Positions 9,533 to 16,498 of a stretch of 64,000 nt of DNA are shown piece by piece (the stretch's first letter is position 1; every line of letters starts with the position of its first letter). The stretch comes from Cellulomonas wangsupingiae. Lineage in GTDB: Bacteria; Actinomycetota; Actinomycetes; Actinomycetales; Cellulomonadaceae. The stretch lies in contig NZ_CP101989.1 in assembly GCF_024508275.1 (NCBI RefSeq), forward strand, positions 1,054,001 to 1,118,000, given 5' to 3'. The notes beneath the pieces are model-generated. The model worked only from the letters and a program-made list of their open reading frames with translations, made no database searches and was not told the DNA's origin. Made by a program: the position numbers and the translations under genes.

Positions 9533-9653
9533 GCGTGCAGCGTGCCAGCCGCCACCGACATCGCCGCCGCGGCCCGCGGTGCGCCGCACACCCGTCTGCG
9601 GACGGAGGGGCCGGCTCCGTCCTGCGGCCGATCCACCCCGGTTGACCAGGCCC

Positions 9654-9659
9654 TATCGT
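9654..9659 (+). promoter_or_regulatory. Predicted -10 box for ABC exporter operon
   Basis: TATCGT lies seven bases before the GTG at 9667, matching the leaderless pattern seen before other genes in this window. Confidence 0.4.
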
Positions 9660-9666
9660 CGGTCGC

Positions 9667-10524
9667 GTGACGACGTCAGCCCCCTTCCCGCAGCCAGGCC
9701 CCGGCGACACGCCGGGGCACGCACCCGGCACGACGCCTCCCGGCACGCCGCCGCCCGTCGCGGTCGCCCCCGCGATCGCGGTGCGCGGCCTGTGGCGCCG
9801 CTTCGGCCAGAAGGTGGCCGTCGCGGGCATCGACCTGGACATCCCCGCCGGCTCGTTCTACGGCCTGGTCGGCCCCAACGGAGCAGGCAAGACGACCACG
9901 CTGTCCATGGCCACCGGCCTGCTGCGCCCCGACGCCGGGACCGTGCTCGTGCACGGCGCCGACCTGTGGGCGCAGCCCGTCGAGGTCAAGAAGACGCTCG
10001 GCGTGCTGCCCGACGGCGTGCGCCTGTTCGACCGGCTCACCGGCGCCCAGCTCGTCACCTACGCGGGTCTGCTGCAGGGGCTCGACCGGCCGACGGTCGA
10101 GCCGCGCACCCGCGACCTGCTCGCGGCCCTCGGGCTGGAGCAGGACGCCGACACGCTGGTCGTCGACTACTCCGCGGGCATGACCAAGAAGGTCGCGCTC
10201 GCGTGCGCCCTGGTGCACGCCCCGCGCGTCCTGGTGCTCGACGAGCCGTTCGAGGCGGTGGACCCGGTCTCGGCCGCGAACATCCGCGAGATCCTGCACC
10301 AGTACGTCGCCGGCGGCGGGACGGTCGTGGTGTCGTCGCACGTCATGGATCTCGTGCAGCGCATGTGCGACCACGTCGCGGTCATCGCCGAGGGCCACGT
10401 GCTCGCGGCGGGCACCGTCGACGAGGTGCGCGCGGGCCGTTCCTTGGAGGAGCGTTTCGTCGAGATGGTCGGCGGCCGGATCACGGGGGAGGGCATCGCG
10501 TGGTTGCGCACCTCGTCCGACTGA
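9667..10524 (+). CDS. ABC transporter ATP-binding protein
   Basis: A 285-residue ATPase. A Pro/Gly-rich leader of about 35 residues precedes Walker A (GPNGAGKTTT). The signature is an unusual YSAGMTKK in place of LSGGQ, Walker B is LVLDEPFEAVD, and the H-loop is VSSHVMD. This layout is typical of ABC-2 type exporters whose ATPase is a separate polypeptide. It is followed, with a 25-base overlap, by a large membrane protein that is surely its partner. The exported compound is unknown; such pairs commonly handle drugs, lipids or peptides. Confidence 0.85.
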   Translation: MTTSAPFPQPGPGDTPGHAPGTTPPGTPPPVAVAPAIAVRGLWRRFGQKVAVAGIDLDIPAGSFYGLVGPNGAGKTTTLSMATGLLRPDAGTVLVHGADLWAQPVEVKKTLGVLPDGVRLFDRLTGAQLVTYAGLLQGLDRPTVEPRTRDLLAALGLEQDADTLVVDYSAGMTKKVALACALVHAPRVLVLDEPFEAVDPVSAANIREILHQYVAGGGTVVVSSHVMDLVQRMCDHVAVIAEGHVLAAGTVDEVRAGRSLEERFVEMVGGRITGEGIAWLRTSSD

Positions 10525-12056
10525 AGCTCATGCTGCTGCGCAACGCCCTGCGCCGCAGCGCCTGGCAGGTCGTGGGCGTCGTCGTGGGCGCGCTGTACGG
10601 GCTGTCCGTGCTGCTGGCGGCCGTCGTGGGGCTCGTGGCCCTCGGCTTCGTCGACGTCGCGGTCCGCTCGGACGTCCTCGTCGCCGTCGGGTCCGTGGTC
10701 GTCCTGGGCTGGTGGGTCGTGCCGCTCCTGGCGTTCGGCGTCGACTCCACCCTCGACCCCCGGCGTTTCGTCACCTTCGGCGTCCCGCGCCGCGACCTGC
10801 TCGTCGGGCTCACGCTCGCGGGCCTGATCGGCATCCCCGGGATCGTCACCACGGTCAGCGCCCTGGCCATGCCGCTGTCGTGGTGGCGCGAGCCGGCCGC
10901 GGCGCTCGCCGCCCTCGTCGGCGGCGTGCTCGCGGTGCTGGCGTGCACCATCGGTGCCCGCGCCACGACGACGGCGCTGGCGCCGCTCATCGGCCGACGC
11001 CGGGTCCGGGAGGTCGTCGCGGCGCTCGCGATCCTCCCCGTGATGTTCATCGGCCCGATCCTCAACACCGTCGCCGACCAGGCCTCGGCCGTCGACGGGC
11101 TGGGGTCCGTGGCACGCGTCCTGTCGTGGACGCCGCCGGGTGCTCCGTGGGCGCTCGCACCGGCCGTGGCCGTCGGCGACTGGGCGGGTGCGCTGGCCCG
11201 GCTGGTCATCGCGGTGGCGACCGTCGCGCTCGCGCTCCGCGTGTGGTCGTGGGCGCTGGACCGCACGCTGACCGAGCCGGTCAGCGCGGGCGGTGACGCG
11301 CGCGCCCGCGGGCTGGGGTGGTTCGGCCGGGTGCCCGCCACCCCGACCGGGGCCGTGGCCGCGCGCGCCGTCACGTACTGGATGCGCGACCCGCGGTACT
11401 CGATCGCCGTGGCGGTCGTGCCGGTGCTGCCCGTGTTGCTGGCGTTCGCGGCGCCCGGCGGCGAGCTCGTGCTCATCGCCGGCCCCGTGGCGGCGTTCAT
11501 GATCGGCTGGAGCATCTCGGCGGACGTCGCGTACGACGGCACGGCGTTCTGGACCCACCTGGCGGCGCCGCTGCGCGGGGTGGCCGACCGGTGGGGGCGG
11601 GTGGTCGTGGCGGGCGCCGTCGGGCTGTTCGCGACGGTCGTGCTGGTGGTCTCCACCGCCTGGTACGCCGACCGCTGGGACGCGGTGCCCGCGCTGCTGG
11701 GCGCGGGTCTCGGCCTGCTGCTGACGGCCCTCGGCGGTGCCAGCGTGGTGTCGGCCGCCTTCGTGTACCCGGTGCAGCTGCCGGGGGAGAACCCGTTCGC
11801 CAGCAAGCAGGGTGCGGGCTCGGCCGCCTTCACGTCGCAGATGGTGGGGTCCCTGGCGGTCGGCCTGCTGGCCTCGCCGACCCTGATCCTCGCCGGGCTC
11901 GGCGTGGGGCGCGGGTCGGCGCCGTTCGGCTGGGCCGCGCTCGGCGTGGGGGTCGTCCTGGGGGTGGTCGTGCTCCTGGTCGGCGTGCGGCTCGGCGGCT
12001 CGATGCTCGACCGACGGGGGCCGGACCTGCTGCAGCGCATGCGGGCGTTCGCCTGA
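10500..12056 (+). CDS. ABC-2 type exporter membrane protein, substrate unknown
   Basis: A 518-residue membrane protein with roughly 12 hydrophobic segments arranged as two similar halves joined near residues 255-285. No soluble domain is visible. The GTG at 10500 lies inside the upstream ATPase gene and has a good ribosome site (GGGGGAGG at 10484-10491), so the two are made together. The family resembles actinobacterial transporter membrane subunits with no assigned substrate. I do not recognise a closer functional match. Confidence 0.75.
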   Translation: MVAHLVRLKLMLLRNALRRSAWQVVGVVVGALYGLSVLLAAVVGLVALGFVDVAVRSDVLVAVGSVVVLGWWVVPLLAFGVDSTLDPRRFVTFGVPRRDLLVGLTLAGLIGIPGIVTTVSALAMPLSWWREPAAALAALVGGVLAVLACTIGARATTTALAPLIGRRRVREVVAALAILPVMFIGPILNTVADQASAVDGLGSVARVLSWTPPGAPWALAPAVAVGDWAGALARLVIAVATVALALRVWSWALDRTLTEPVSAGGDARARGLGWFGRVPATPTGAVAARAVTYWMRDPRYSIAVAVVPVLPVLLAFAAPGGELVLIAGPVAAFMIGWSISADVAYDGTAFWTHLAAPLRGVADRWGRVVVAGAVGLFATVVLVVSTAWYADRWDAVPALLGAGLGLLLTALGGASVVSAAFVYPVQLPGENPFASKQGAGSAAFTSQMVGSLAVGLLASPTLILAGLGVGRGSAPFGWAALGVGVVLGVVVLLVGVRLGGSMLDRRGPDLLQRMRAFA

Positions 12057-12060
12057 CGCA

Positions 12061-12088
12061 CGCGGCGCCGGGGCAGCCCGGCGCCGCG
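12061..12088 (+). terminator. Terminator after ABC exporter operon
   Basis: A perfect 12-bp inverted repeat (CGCGGCGCCGGG / CCCGGCGCCGCG) with a 4-base loop starts 5 bases after the permease stop. It has no T-run. Confidence 0.7.
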
Positions 12089-12127
12089 GCGGCGACCCCG
12101 GCGGCAGGAGGACCCTCCGACGCTGCG

Positions 12128-12133
12128 TAGACT
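12128..12133 (+). promoter_or_regulatory. Predicted -10 box for ychF
   Basis: TAGACT, identical to the box before ispH, lies eight bases before the ychF GTG and fits a leaderless or nearly leaderless transcript. Confidence 0.45.
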
Positions 12134-12141
12134 CGACGCCC

Positions 12142-13218
12142 GTGGCTCTCACGATCGGCATCGTCGGCCTGCCCAACGTCGGCAAGTCCACCCTCTTCAA
12201 CGCGCTCACCCGCGCGCAGGTCCTCGCGGCGAACTACCCGTTCGCGACGATCGAGCCGAACGTGGGCGTCGTCCCGCTGCCGGACCCGCGCCTGGAGACG
12301 CTCGCCAAGATCTTCGGCTCCGAGCGGATCCTGCCGGCGACGGTGTCGTTCGTCGACATCGCCGGCATCGTCAAGGGTGCGAGCGAGGGCGAGGGCCTGG
12401 GCAACAAGTTCCTGGCCAACATCCGGGAGGCCGACGCGATCTGCCAGGTGACGCGCGCGTTCGCCGACCCGGACGTCGTGCACGTCAGCGGCAGGGTGGA
12501 CCCCGAGGGCGACATCGAGATCATCGCGACCGAGCTGGTCCTGGCCGACCTGCAGACCCTCGAGAACGCGATCCCGCGCCTCGAGAAGGAGGTCCGCGGC
12601 AAGAAGACGGCCCCCGAGGTGCTCGACGCGGCGAAGCGCGCGTACGCGGTGCTGGAGACCGGGCAGACCCTGTTCGCGGCCGGTCTGGCAGACGACGAGC
12701 ACGTGCGCGCGCTGCAGCTCATGACGGCCAAGCCGTTCATCTACGTCTTCAACACCGACGACGCCGGCCTGGCCGACACCGCGATGCAGGAGCGGCTGCG
12801 CGCCCTGGTCGCGCCGGCCGACGCGATCTTCCTCGACGCGAAGTTCGAGTCGGAGCTGGTGGAGCTCGACGAGGACGAGGCGCGCGAGATGCTCGAGGCC
12901 AACGGCCAGGAGGAGTCCGGTCTGGACCAGCTGGCCCGCGTCGGCTTCCACACCCTCGGCCTGCAGACCTACCTGACGGCCGGCCCCAAGGAGTCGCGCG
13001 CCTGGACGATCCGCCAGGGCTGGACGGCACCGCAGGCCGCGGGCGTCATCCACACGGACTTCCAGAAGGGTTTCATCAAGGCCGAGGTCATCTCGTTCGA
13101 CGACCTCGTCGAGACGGGCTCCGTCGCCGCCGCGCGCGCCGCCGGCAAGGCGCGCATCGAGGGCAAGGACTACGTCATGCACGACGGCGACGTGGTGGAG
13201 TTCCGCTTCAACGTCTGA
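12142..13218 (+). CDS. ychF: Redox-regulated ribosome-binding ATPase/GTPase YchF
   Basis: A 358-residue Obg-family P-loop protein. The P-loop is GLPNVGKST at residues 7-15 and the switch region contains VDIAGIVKGASEGEGLGNKFL. The usual NKxD specificity motif is altered, which is why YchF binds ATP as well as GTP. A coiled-coil insert follows, then the C-terminal TGS domain (AWTIRQGWTAPQAAGVIHTDF...MHDGDVVEFRF). It associates with ribosomes and stress responses. The GTG start is next to a -10 box. The downstream gap holds the repeated palindromes described separately. Confidence 0.95.
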   Translation: MALTIGIVGLPNVGKSTLFNALTRAQVLAANYPFATIEPNVGVVPLPDPRLETLAKIFGSERILPATVSFVDIAGIVKGASEGEGLGNKFLANIREADAICQVTRAFADPDVVHVSGRVDPEGDIEIIATELVLADLQTLENAIPRLEKEVRGKKTAPEVLDAAKRAYAVLETGQTLFAAGLADDEHVRALQLMTAKPFIYVFNTDDAGLADTAMQERLRALVAPADAIFLDAKFESELVELDEDEAREMLEANGQEESGLDQLARVGFHTLGLQTYLTAGPKESRAWTIRQGWTAPQAAGVIHTDFQKGFIKAEVISFDDLVETGSVAAARAAGKARIEGKDYVMHDGDVVEFRFNV

Positions 13219-13264
13219 TCGCCGTTCGCGGGGCACGGCCGCCGCGGTCGGCGCCCCGGCGGCA

Positions 13265-13388
13265 GACCAGTGGTCGGTCGGGTGCTCACCCATGTGACCA
13301 CTGGTCAGCCGGGGGCGGGGACGTCGGCGTGTCGGGCGCCCACGTGACCAGTGGTCGGTCGGGTGGACGTCCGGGTGACCAGTGGTCA
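13265..13388. repeat. Cluster of four TGACCA(C/G)TGGTCA palindromes
   Basis: Four copies of a 13-base palindrome with 6-base arms lie at about 13264-13276 (one end base differs at each side), 13295-13307, 13345-13357 (last base differs) and 13376-13388. Start-to-start spacings are 31, 50 and 31 bases, so they form two similar pairs 81 bases apart. Each pair can also fold into a hairpin of 11 paired bases with a smaller helix inside (for example GGGT/ACCC in the first). This lies in the 267-base gap between ychF and the next gene, and could be an operator array, a REP-like element or tandem terminators. Confidence 0.85.
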
Positions 13389-13485
13389 GCTGGGGTGGGC
13401 ACGGCGTCGCTGAGCGTCACCACCGTGCCACGCCCTGCCCGCGGCTCGACGCGCGCGCGGCGCCCACCCGCGCCACCATGTCGTC

Positions 13486-14139
13486 ATGGTGACGACGCTC
13501 ACAGGGCAGGAGATCGCGGAGGCCGGTCTGGACGGCTGGGTCCACCTGAGCGACGGGCTGCGCACGCGGGTCGCCACCGGTGACTTCGGGGCCGGGCTGG
13601 CGCTGGTCCAGGCGATCGGCGCGGCCGCGCAGGAGGCCGACCACCACCCCGACGTGGACCTGCGGTACGGCCACGTGGACGTGCGGCTGATCAGCCACGA
13701 CGCCGGCGGCATCACGCAGCGCGACGTGGACCTCGCGCGCACGGTCACCGACCTCGCGCAGCGGGCGGGGCTGGCCCCGGACGGCCGCGACCTGCAGAGC
13801 CTCGAGCTGGCCCTCGACTCGCCGGACGCCGCGGCCGTGCTGCCGTTCTGGGGGGCCTTCCTGGGGTACGAGCGCCGGCCGGGCGCGGACGACGAGGTCC
13901 GCGACCCGGCCGGTGGGCACCCGCCCGTCTGGTTCCAGGCGTCGGGCTCGCAGGAGCCGCGCCAGCGCTGGCACCTCGACGTGTGGGTCGACCCGTCGCA
14001 GGCGCAGGCCCGCGTCGACGCGGCGGTCGCGGCCGGGGGCACCGTGGTGGACGCCGGGGAGGCCCCGAGCTACTGGGTGCTGGCCGACCGCCAGGGCAAC
14101 AGGTCCTGCATCTGCACCTGGCAGGAGCGGTCGGGGTGA
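13486..14139 (+). CDS. Pterin-4a-carbinolamine dehydratase fused to a VOC-family domain
   Basis: A 217-residue two-domain protein. Residues 1-105 are a PCD/DCoH domain with the active-site pattern EADHHPDVDLRYGHVDVRL. Residues 110-217 form a glyoxalase/VOC-like half (LELALDSPDAAAVLPFWGAFLGYE...ADRQGNRSCICTW). PCD domains dehydrate 4a-hydroxytetrahydrobiopterin or, in bacteria without biopterin, can serve in molybdenum-cofactor-related chemistry. The role of the attached VOC half is unknown. No aromatic amino acid hydroxylase is next door. The ATG at 13486 is the first one in frame before the conserved region. Confidence 0.82.
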   Translation: MVTTLTGQEIAEAGLDGWVHLSDGLRTRVATGDFGAGLALVQAIGAAAQEADHHPDVDLRYGHVDVRLISHDAGGITQRDVDLARTVTDLAQRAGLAPDGRDLQSLELALDSPDAAAVLPFWGAFLGYERRPGADDEVRDPAGGHPPVWFQASGSQEPRQRWHLDVWVDPSQAQARVDAAVAAGGTVVDAGEAPSYWVLADRQGNRSCICTWQERSG

Positions 14140-14271
14140 CGCGGACGTCGGCCCCGGGGCGTCCGCCATAGCAGACGGGCGGGCTGCGCGCGCTGCCGAT
14201 ATCGTCAGGACCACCCGAACGTGGGATGTGTCCGCGCGGTTACGCGTCGGTTTCCGGTCGTCGCATCTCGG

Positions 14272-14295
14272 ATACTGGACAGTACTGACCAGTAT
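14272..14295. promoter_or_regulatory. 24-bp near-perfect palindromic operator
   Basis: The sequence runs from ATACTGG to CCAGTAT around a central AGTACT; only one symmetric position pair (bases 8 and 17) breaks the dyad. It can also be read as two direct copies, TACTGGACAG and TACTGACCAG, spaced 10 bases apart, one helical turn. It stands in a notably AT-rich patch of a very GC-rich genome and overlaps the candidate -35 box, which is what one expects of a repressor site. Confidence 0.7.
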
Positions 14296-14304
14296 CAATA
14301 AGGT
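14276..14304 (+). promoter_or_regulatory. Candidate housekeeping-type promoter for the oligopeptide transporter
   Basis: TGGACA (14276-14281) and TAAGGT (14299-14304) are separated by 17 bases. Transcription would start near 14311 and leave a leader of about 145 bases before the TTG at 14456. The whole 14140-14455 stretch holds no gene; apart from this promoter, the palindrome and the leader structure I see nothing else in it. Confidence 0.45.
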
Positions 14305-14358
14305 AACGATCGACATGGGCACGCGTCCATGTCTCGTTTGTCCCGTCCCCCGGGTCTA

Positions 14359-14433
14359 GCGTGGCCACACTTCCGGCGGGCGAGCGCGCCCCGGCCCATC
14401 CCGTGAGTCCACGGGGGGTTCGCGCGGCCACGC
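14359..14433 (+). promoter_or_regulatory. Candidate three-way-junction RNA in the transporter leader
   Basis: GCGTGGCC (14359-14366) pairs with GGCCACGC (14426-14433). Between them lie two hairpins: GGGCG-AGCG-CGCCC (14378-14391) and CCGTG-AGTC-CACGG (14401-14414). The closing stem ends 12 bases before the ribosome site AGGAGG (14446-14451). It matches no riboswitch class I know, and short stems are common by chance at this GC content. Confidence 0.3.
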
Positions 14434-14455
14434 CCACCACGTCTCAGGAGGAACA

Positions 14456-16300
14456 TTGAGGATCACACGCAAGGCTGTCCTCGCGTCGGTCGCGACGGTC
14501 AGTGTCCTGGCGCTCGCGGCCTGCTCGGGCTCCGAGGGCGACACGAGCACCGACGACGACAACGCGGGCATCAGCACCGACACCGCGCTCAACATCGCCT
14601 GGAACCAGCCGATGTCGTCGTTCAACGGCGACAGCATCACGGGCAACGCCACGGCGAACAACATCATCACGTACATGGCGAACTCGCGGTTCAACGACTA
14701 CAACTCGGACCTCGAGCTCGTCATCGACGAGTCCTGGGGCACCTACGAGGTCGTCTCCGAGGACCCGCTGAGCATCAAGTACACCTACGCCGACACGGCG
14801 AAGTGGTCGGACGGTGTCGCCGGCAGCCCTGCAGACCTCCTCCTCGAGTGGGCAGCGCAGAGCGGCAAGTTCAACAACGTCGAGCCCGAGCTCGACGCCG
14901 AGGGCAACGTCGTCAACCAGGAGGCCGTCGACGCCGGCATCTACTTCGACGCCGCGAACCCCGCCGTCGCGCTGATCACCGAGACGCCGGAGATCGAGGA
15001 CGACTCGATCACGCTCGTCTACTCCAAGCCCTACGCGGACTGGGCGACGGCGCTCGACAACAACCTGCCCGCGCACATCGTCGCGCAGCGTGCCCTCGGC
15101 ATCGAGGACCCGCAGGAGGCGACCGACGCGCTCGTCAAGGCCATCCAGGACGAGGACCCCGCCGCGCTGTCCAAGATCGCCAAGGTCTGGAGCGACGACT
15201 GGAACTTCGCGTCCCTGCCGGACGACCCGCAGCTGCTGGTCACCTCCGGCCCGTACACGATCACGGAGTTCAAGGAGGAGCAGTACCTCACGCTCACCGC
15301 GAACCCCGACTACGAGGGTGACAAGAAGGCCGTCTTCGACAAGGTCACCATCCGTTACAACGGTGACCCGATGGGCCAGGTCCAGGCGCTGCAGAACGGT
15401 GAGGTCGACCTCATCAGCCCGCAGTCCACGGCCGACGTCCTGACCGCGCTCGAGGCGATCGACACGCTCGAGGTCGAGACCAACGTCGAGGGCACCTACG
15501 AGCACGTCGACATGCAGCAGGCCAACGGTGGTCCGTTCGACCCCGCGACCTACGGTGGCGACGCCGAGAAGGCCAAGAAGGTCCGCCAGGCGTTCCTCAA
15601 GACGATCCCGCGCGAGCGCATCGTCACCGACCTCGTGTCGCCGCTCAACCCCGACGCCGAGGTCCGCAACTCCTACACGCAGGTCCCCGGCTCGCCGATG
15701 TACGACGGCATCGCCGAGATGAACGGCCAGCAGGAGGCCTACGGCGAGGTCGACATCGACGGTGCCAAGGCGCTGCTCGCCGAGGTCGGCGTGCCGGCCG
15801 TCCAGGTCCGGATGCTCTTCGACCCGAACAACACGCGTCGCGTGAACCAGTTCGAGATCATCAAGGGTTCGGCCGCCGAGGCCGGGTTCGACGTGGTCCC
15901 GTACACGGTCCAGACCGACTGGGGCACCGACCTGTCGAACGCGACGTCGTTCTACGACGCGGCGCTCTTCGGCTGGCAGTCCACCTCGACCGCCGTGACG
16001 GAGCCGGACGCGAACTTCCGCACCGGCGCCACGAACAACTACTACGGGTACTCCAACCCCGAGGTGGACGCGCTGTTCGACGAGCTGCAGACGGAGACGG
16101 ACGCAGCCGAGCAGGAGCGCATCCTGGGCGACGTCGAGAAGCACCTGGTGGACGACGCCTTCGGCGTGACGATCTTCCAGCACCCGGGCATCACCGCCTA
16201 CAACCCGGAGAAGATCGGCAACGTCCAGAAGCTGGGCATCGCGCCGACCATCTTCTACGGCTTCTGGGAGTGGACCGCAGGGGACGCCGCTTCCGAGTGA
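14456..16300 (+). CDS. Oligopeptide-type ABC transporter substrate-binding lipoprotein
   Basis: A 614-residue family 5 solute-binding protein. It has a lipoprotein signal peptide with cleavage before Cys23 (LALAAC). The family 5 core is visible (PLSIKYTYADTAKWSDG..SPADLLLEW) and the rest matches peptide-binding proteins in length. The start is TTG at 14456, four bases after AGGAGG (14446-14451); no ATG or GTG fits the signal peptide better. It captures peptides or similar solutes outside the membrane for the permeases encoded downstream. Two strong terminators separate it from those permeases, which may let it be made in excess over them. Confidence 0.88.
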   Translation: MRITRKAVLASVATVSVLALAACSGSEGDTSTDDDNAGISTDTALNIAWNQPMSSFNGDSITGNATANNIITYMANSRFNDYNSDLELVIDESWGTYEVVSEDPLSIKYTYADTAKWSDGVAGSPADLLLEWAAQSGKFNNVEPELDAEGNVVNQEAVDAGIYFDAANPAVALITETPEIEDDSITLVYSKPYADWATALDNNLPAHIVAQRALGIEDPQEATDALVKAIQDEDPAALSKIAKVWSDDWNFASLPDDPQLLVTSGPYTITEFKEEQYLTLTANPDYEGDKKAVFDKVTIRYNGDPMGQVQALQNGEVDLISPQSTADVLTALEAIDTLEVETNVEGTYEHVDMQQANGGPFDPATYGGDAEKAKKVRQAFLKTIPRERIVTDLVSPLNPDAEVRNSYTQVPGSPMYDGIAEMNGQQEAYGEVDIDGAKALLAEVGVPAVQVRMLFDPNNTRRVNQFEIIKGSAAEAGFDVVPYTVQTDWGTDLSNATSFYDAALFGWQSTSTAVTEPDANFRTGATNNYYGYSNPEVDALFDELQTETDAAEQERILGDVEKHLVDDAFGVTIFQHPGITAYNPEKIGNVQKLGIAPTIFYGFWEWTAGDAASE

Positions 16301-16307
16301 CGTCGAC

Positions 16308-16336
16308 GGCCCCGGCGTGCGACGCACGCCGGGGCC
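16308..16336 (+). terminator. Terminator 1 after the binding-protein gene
   Basis: A perfect 13-bp inverted repeat (GGCCCCGGCGTGC / GCACGCCGGGGCC) with a 3-base loop begins eight bases after the stop codon. Confidence 0.75.
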
Positions 16337-16355
16337 TCAGACGGCGCAGACGCGC

Positions 16356-16393
16356 GACGAGGGCGCCGCGGCTCCAACCGCGGCGCCCTCGTC
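16356..16393 (+). terminator. Terminator 2 after the binding-protein gene
   Basis: A perfect 16-bp inverted repeat (GACGAGGGCGCCGCGG and its complement) with a 6-base loop follows the first hairpin. In tandem they should either end the message or attenuate read-through into the permease genes. Confidence 0.75.
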
Positions 16394-16443
16394 ACGTGCG
16401 TGCACGCCGGCGCGCACCTGCACCGTGACCACGCCCACGGGAC

Positions 16444-16464
16444 GTCCGGGATACGATCCCGGAC
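16444..16464. promoter_or_regulatory. Palindrome upstream of the permease gene
   Basis: GTCCGGGAT, three bases, then ATCCCGGAC: a perfect 9-bp dyad 35 bases before the permease start. Its centre contains TACGAT, a possible -10 box, so it could be an operator over a separate promoter for the permeases; it could also fold as an RNA hairpin. Confidence 0.45.
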
Positions 16465-16498
16465 GACCGGCTTCCCGTCCTCCTTGAGGTAGCCCTCC

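Noticed and set aside
9642..9647. TTGACC as a -35 box before the ABC exporter ATPase
   Set aside because: Only six bases separate it from the TATCGT box, far too close for a -35/-10 pair.
13238..13263. GCCGCCG/CGGCGGC as a ychF terminator
   Set aside because: Seven pairs with a 12-base loop is weak compared with other terminators in the window and overlaps the start of the palindrome cluster.
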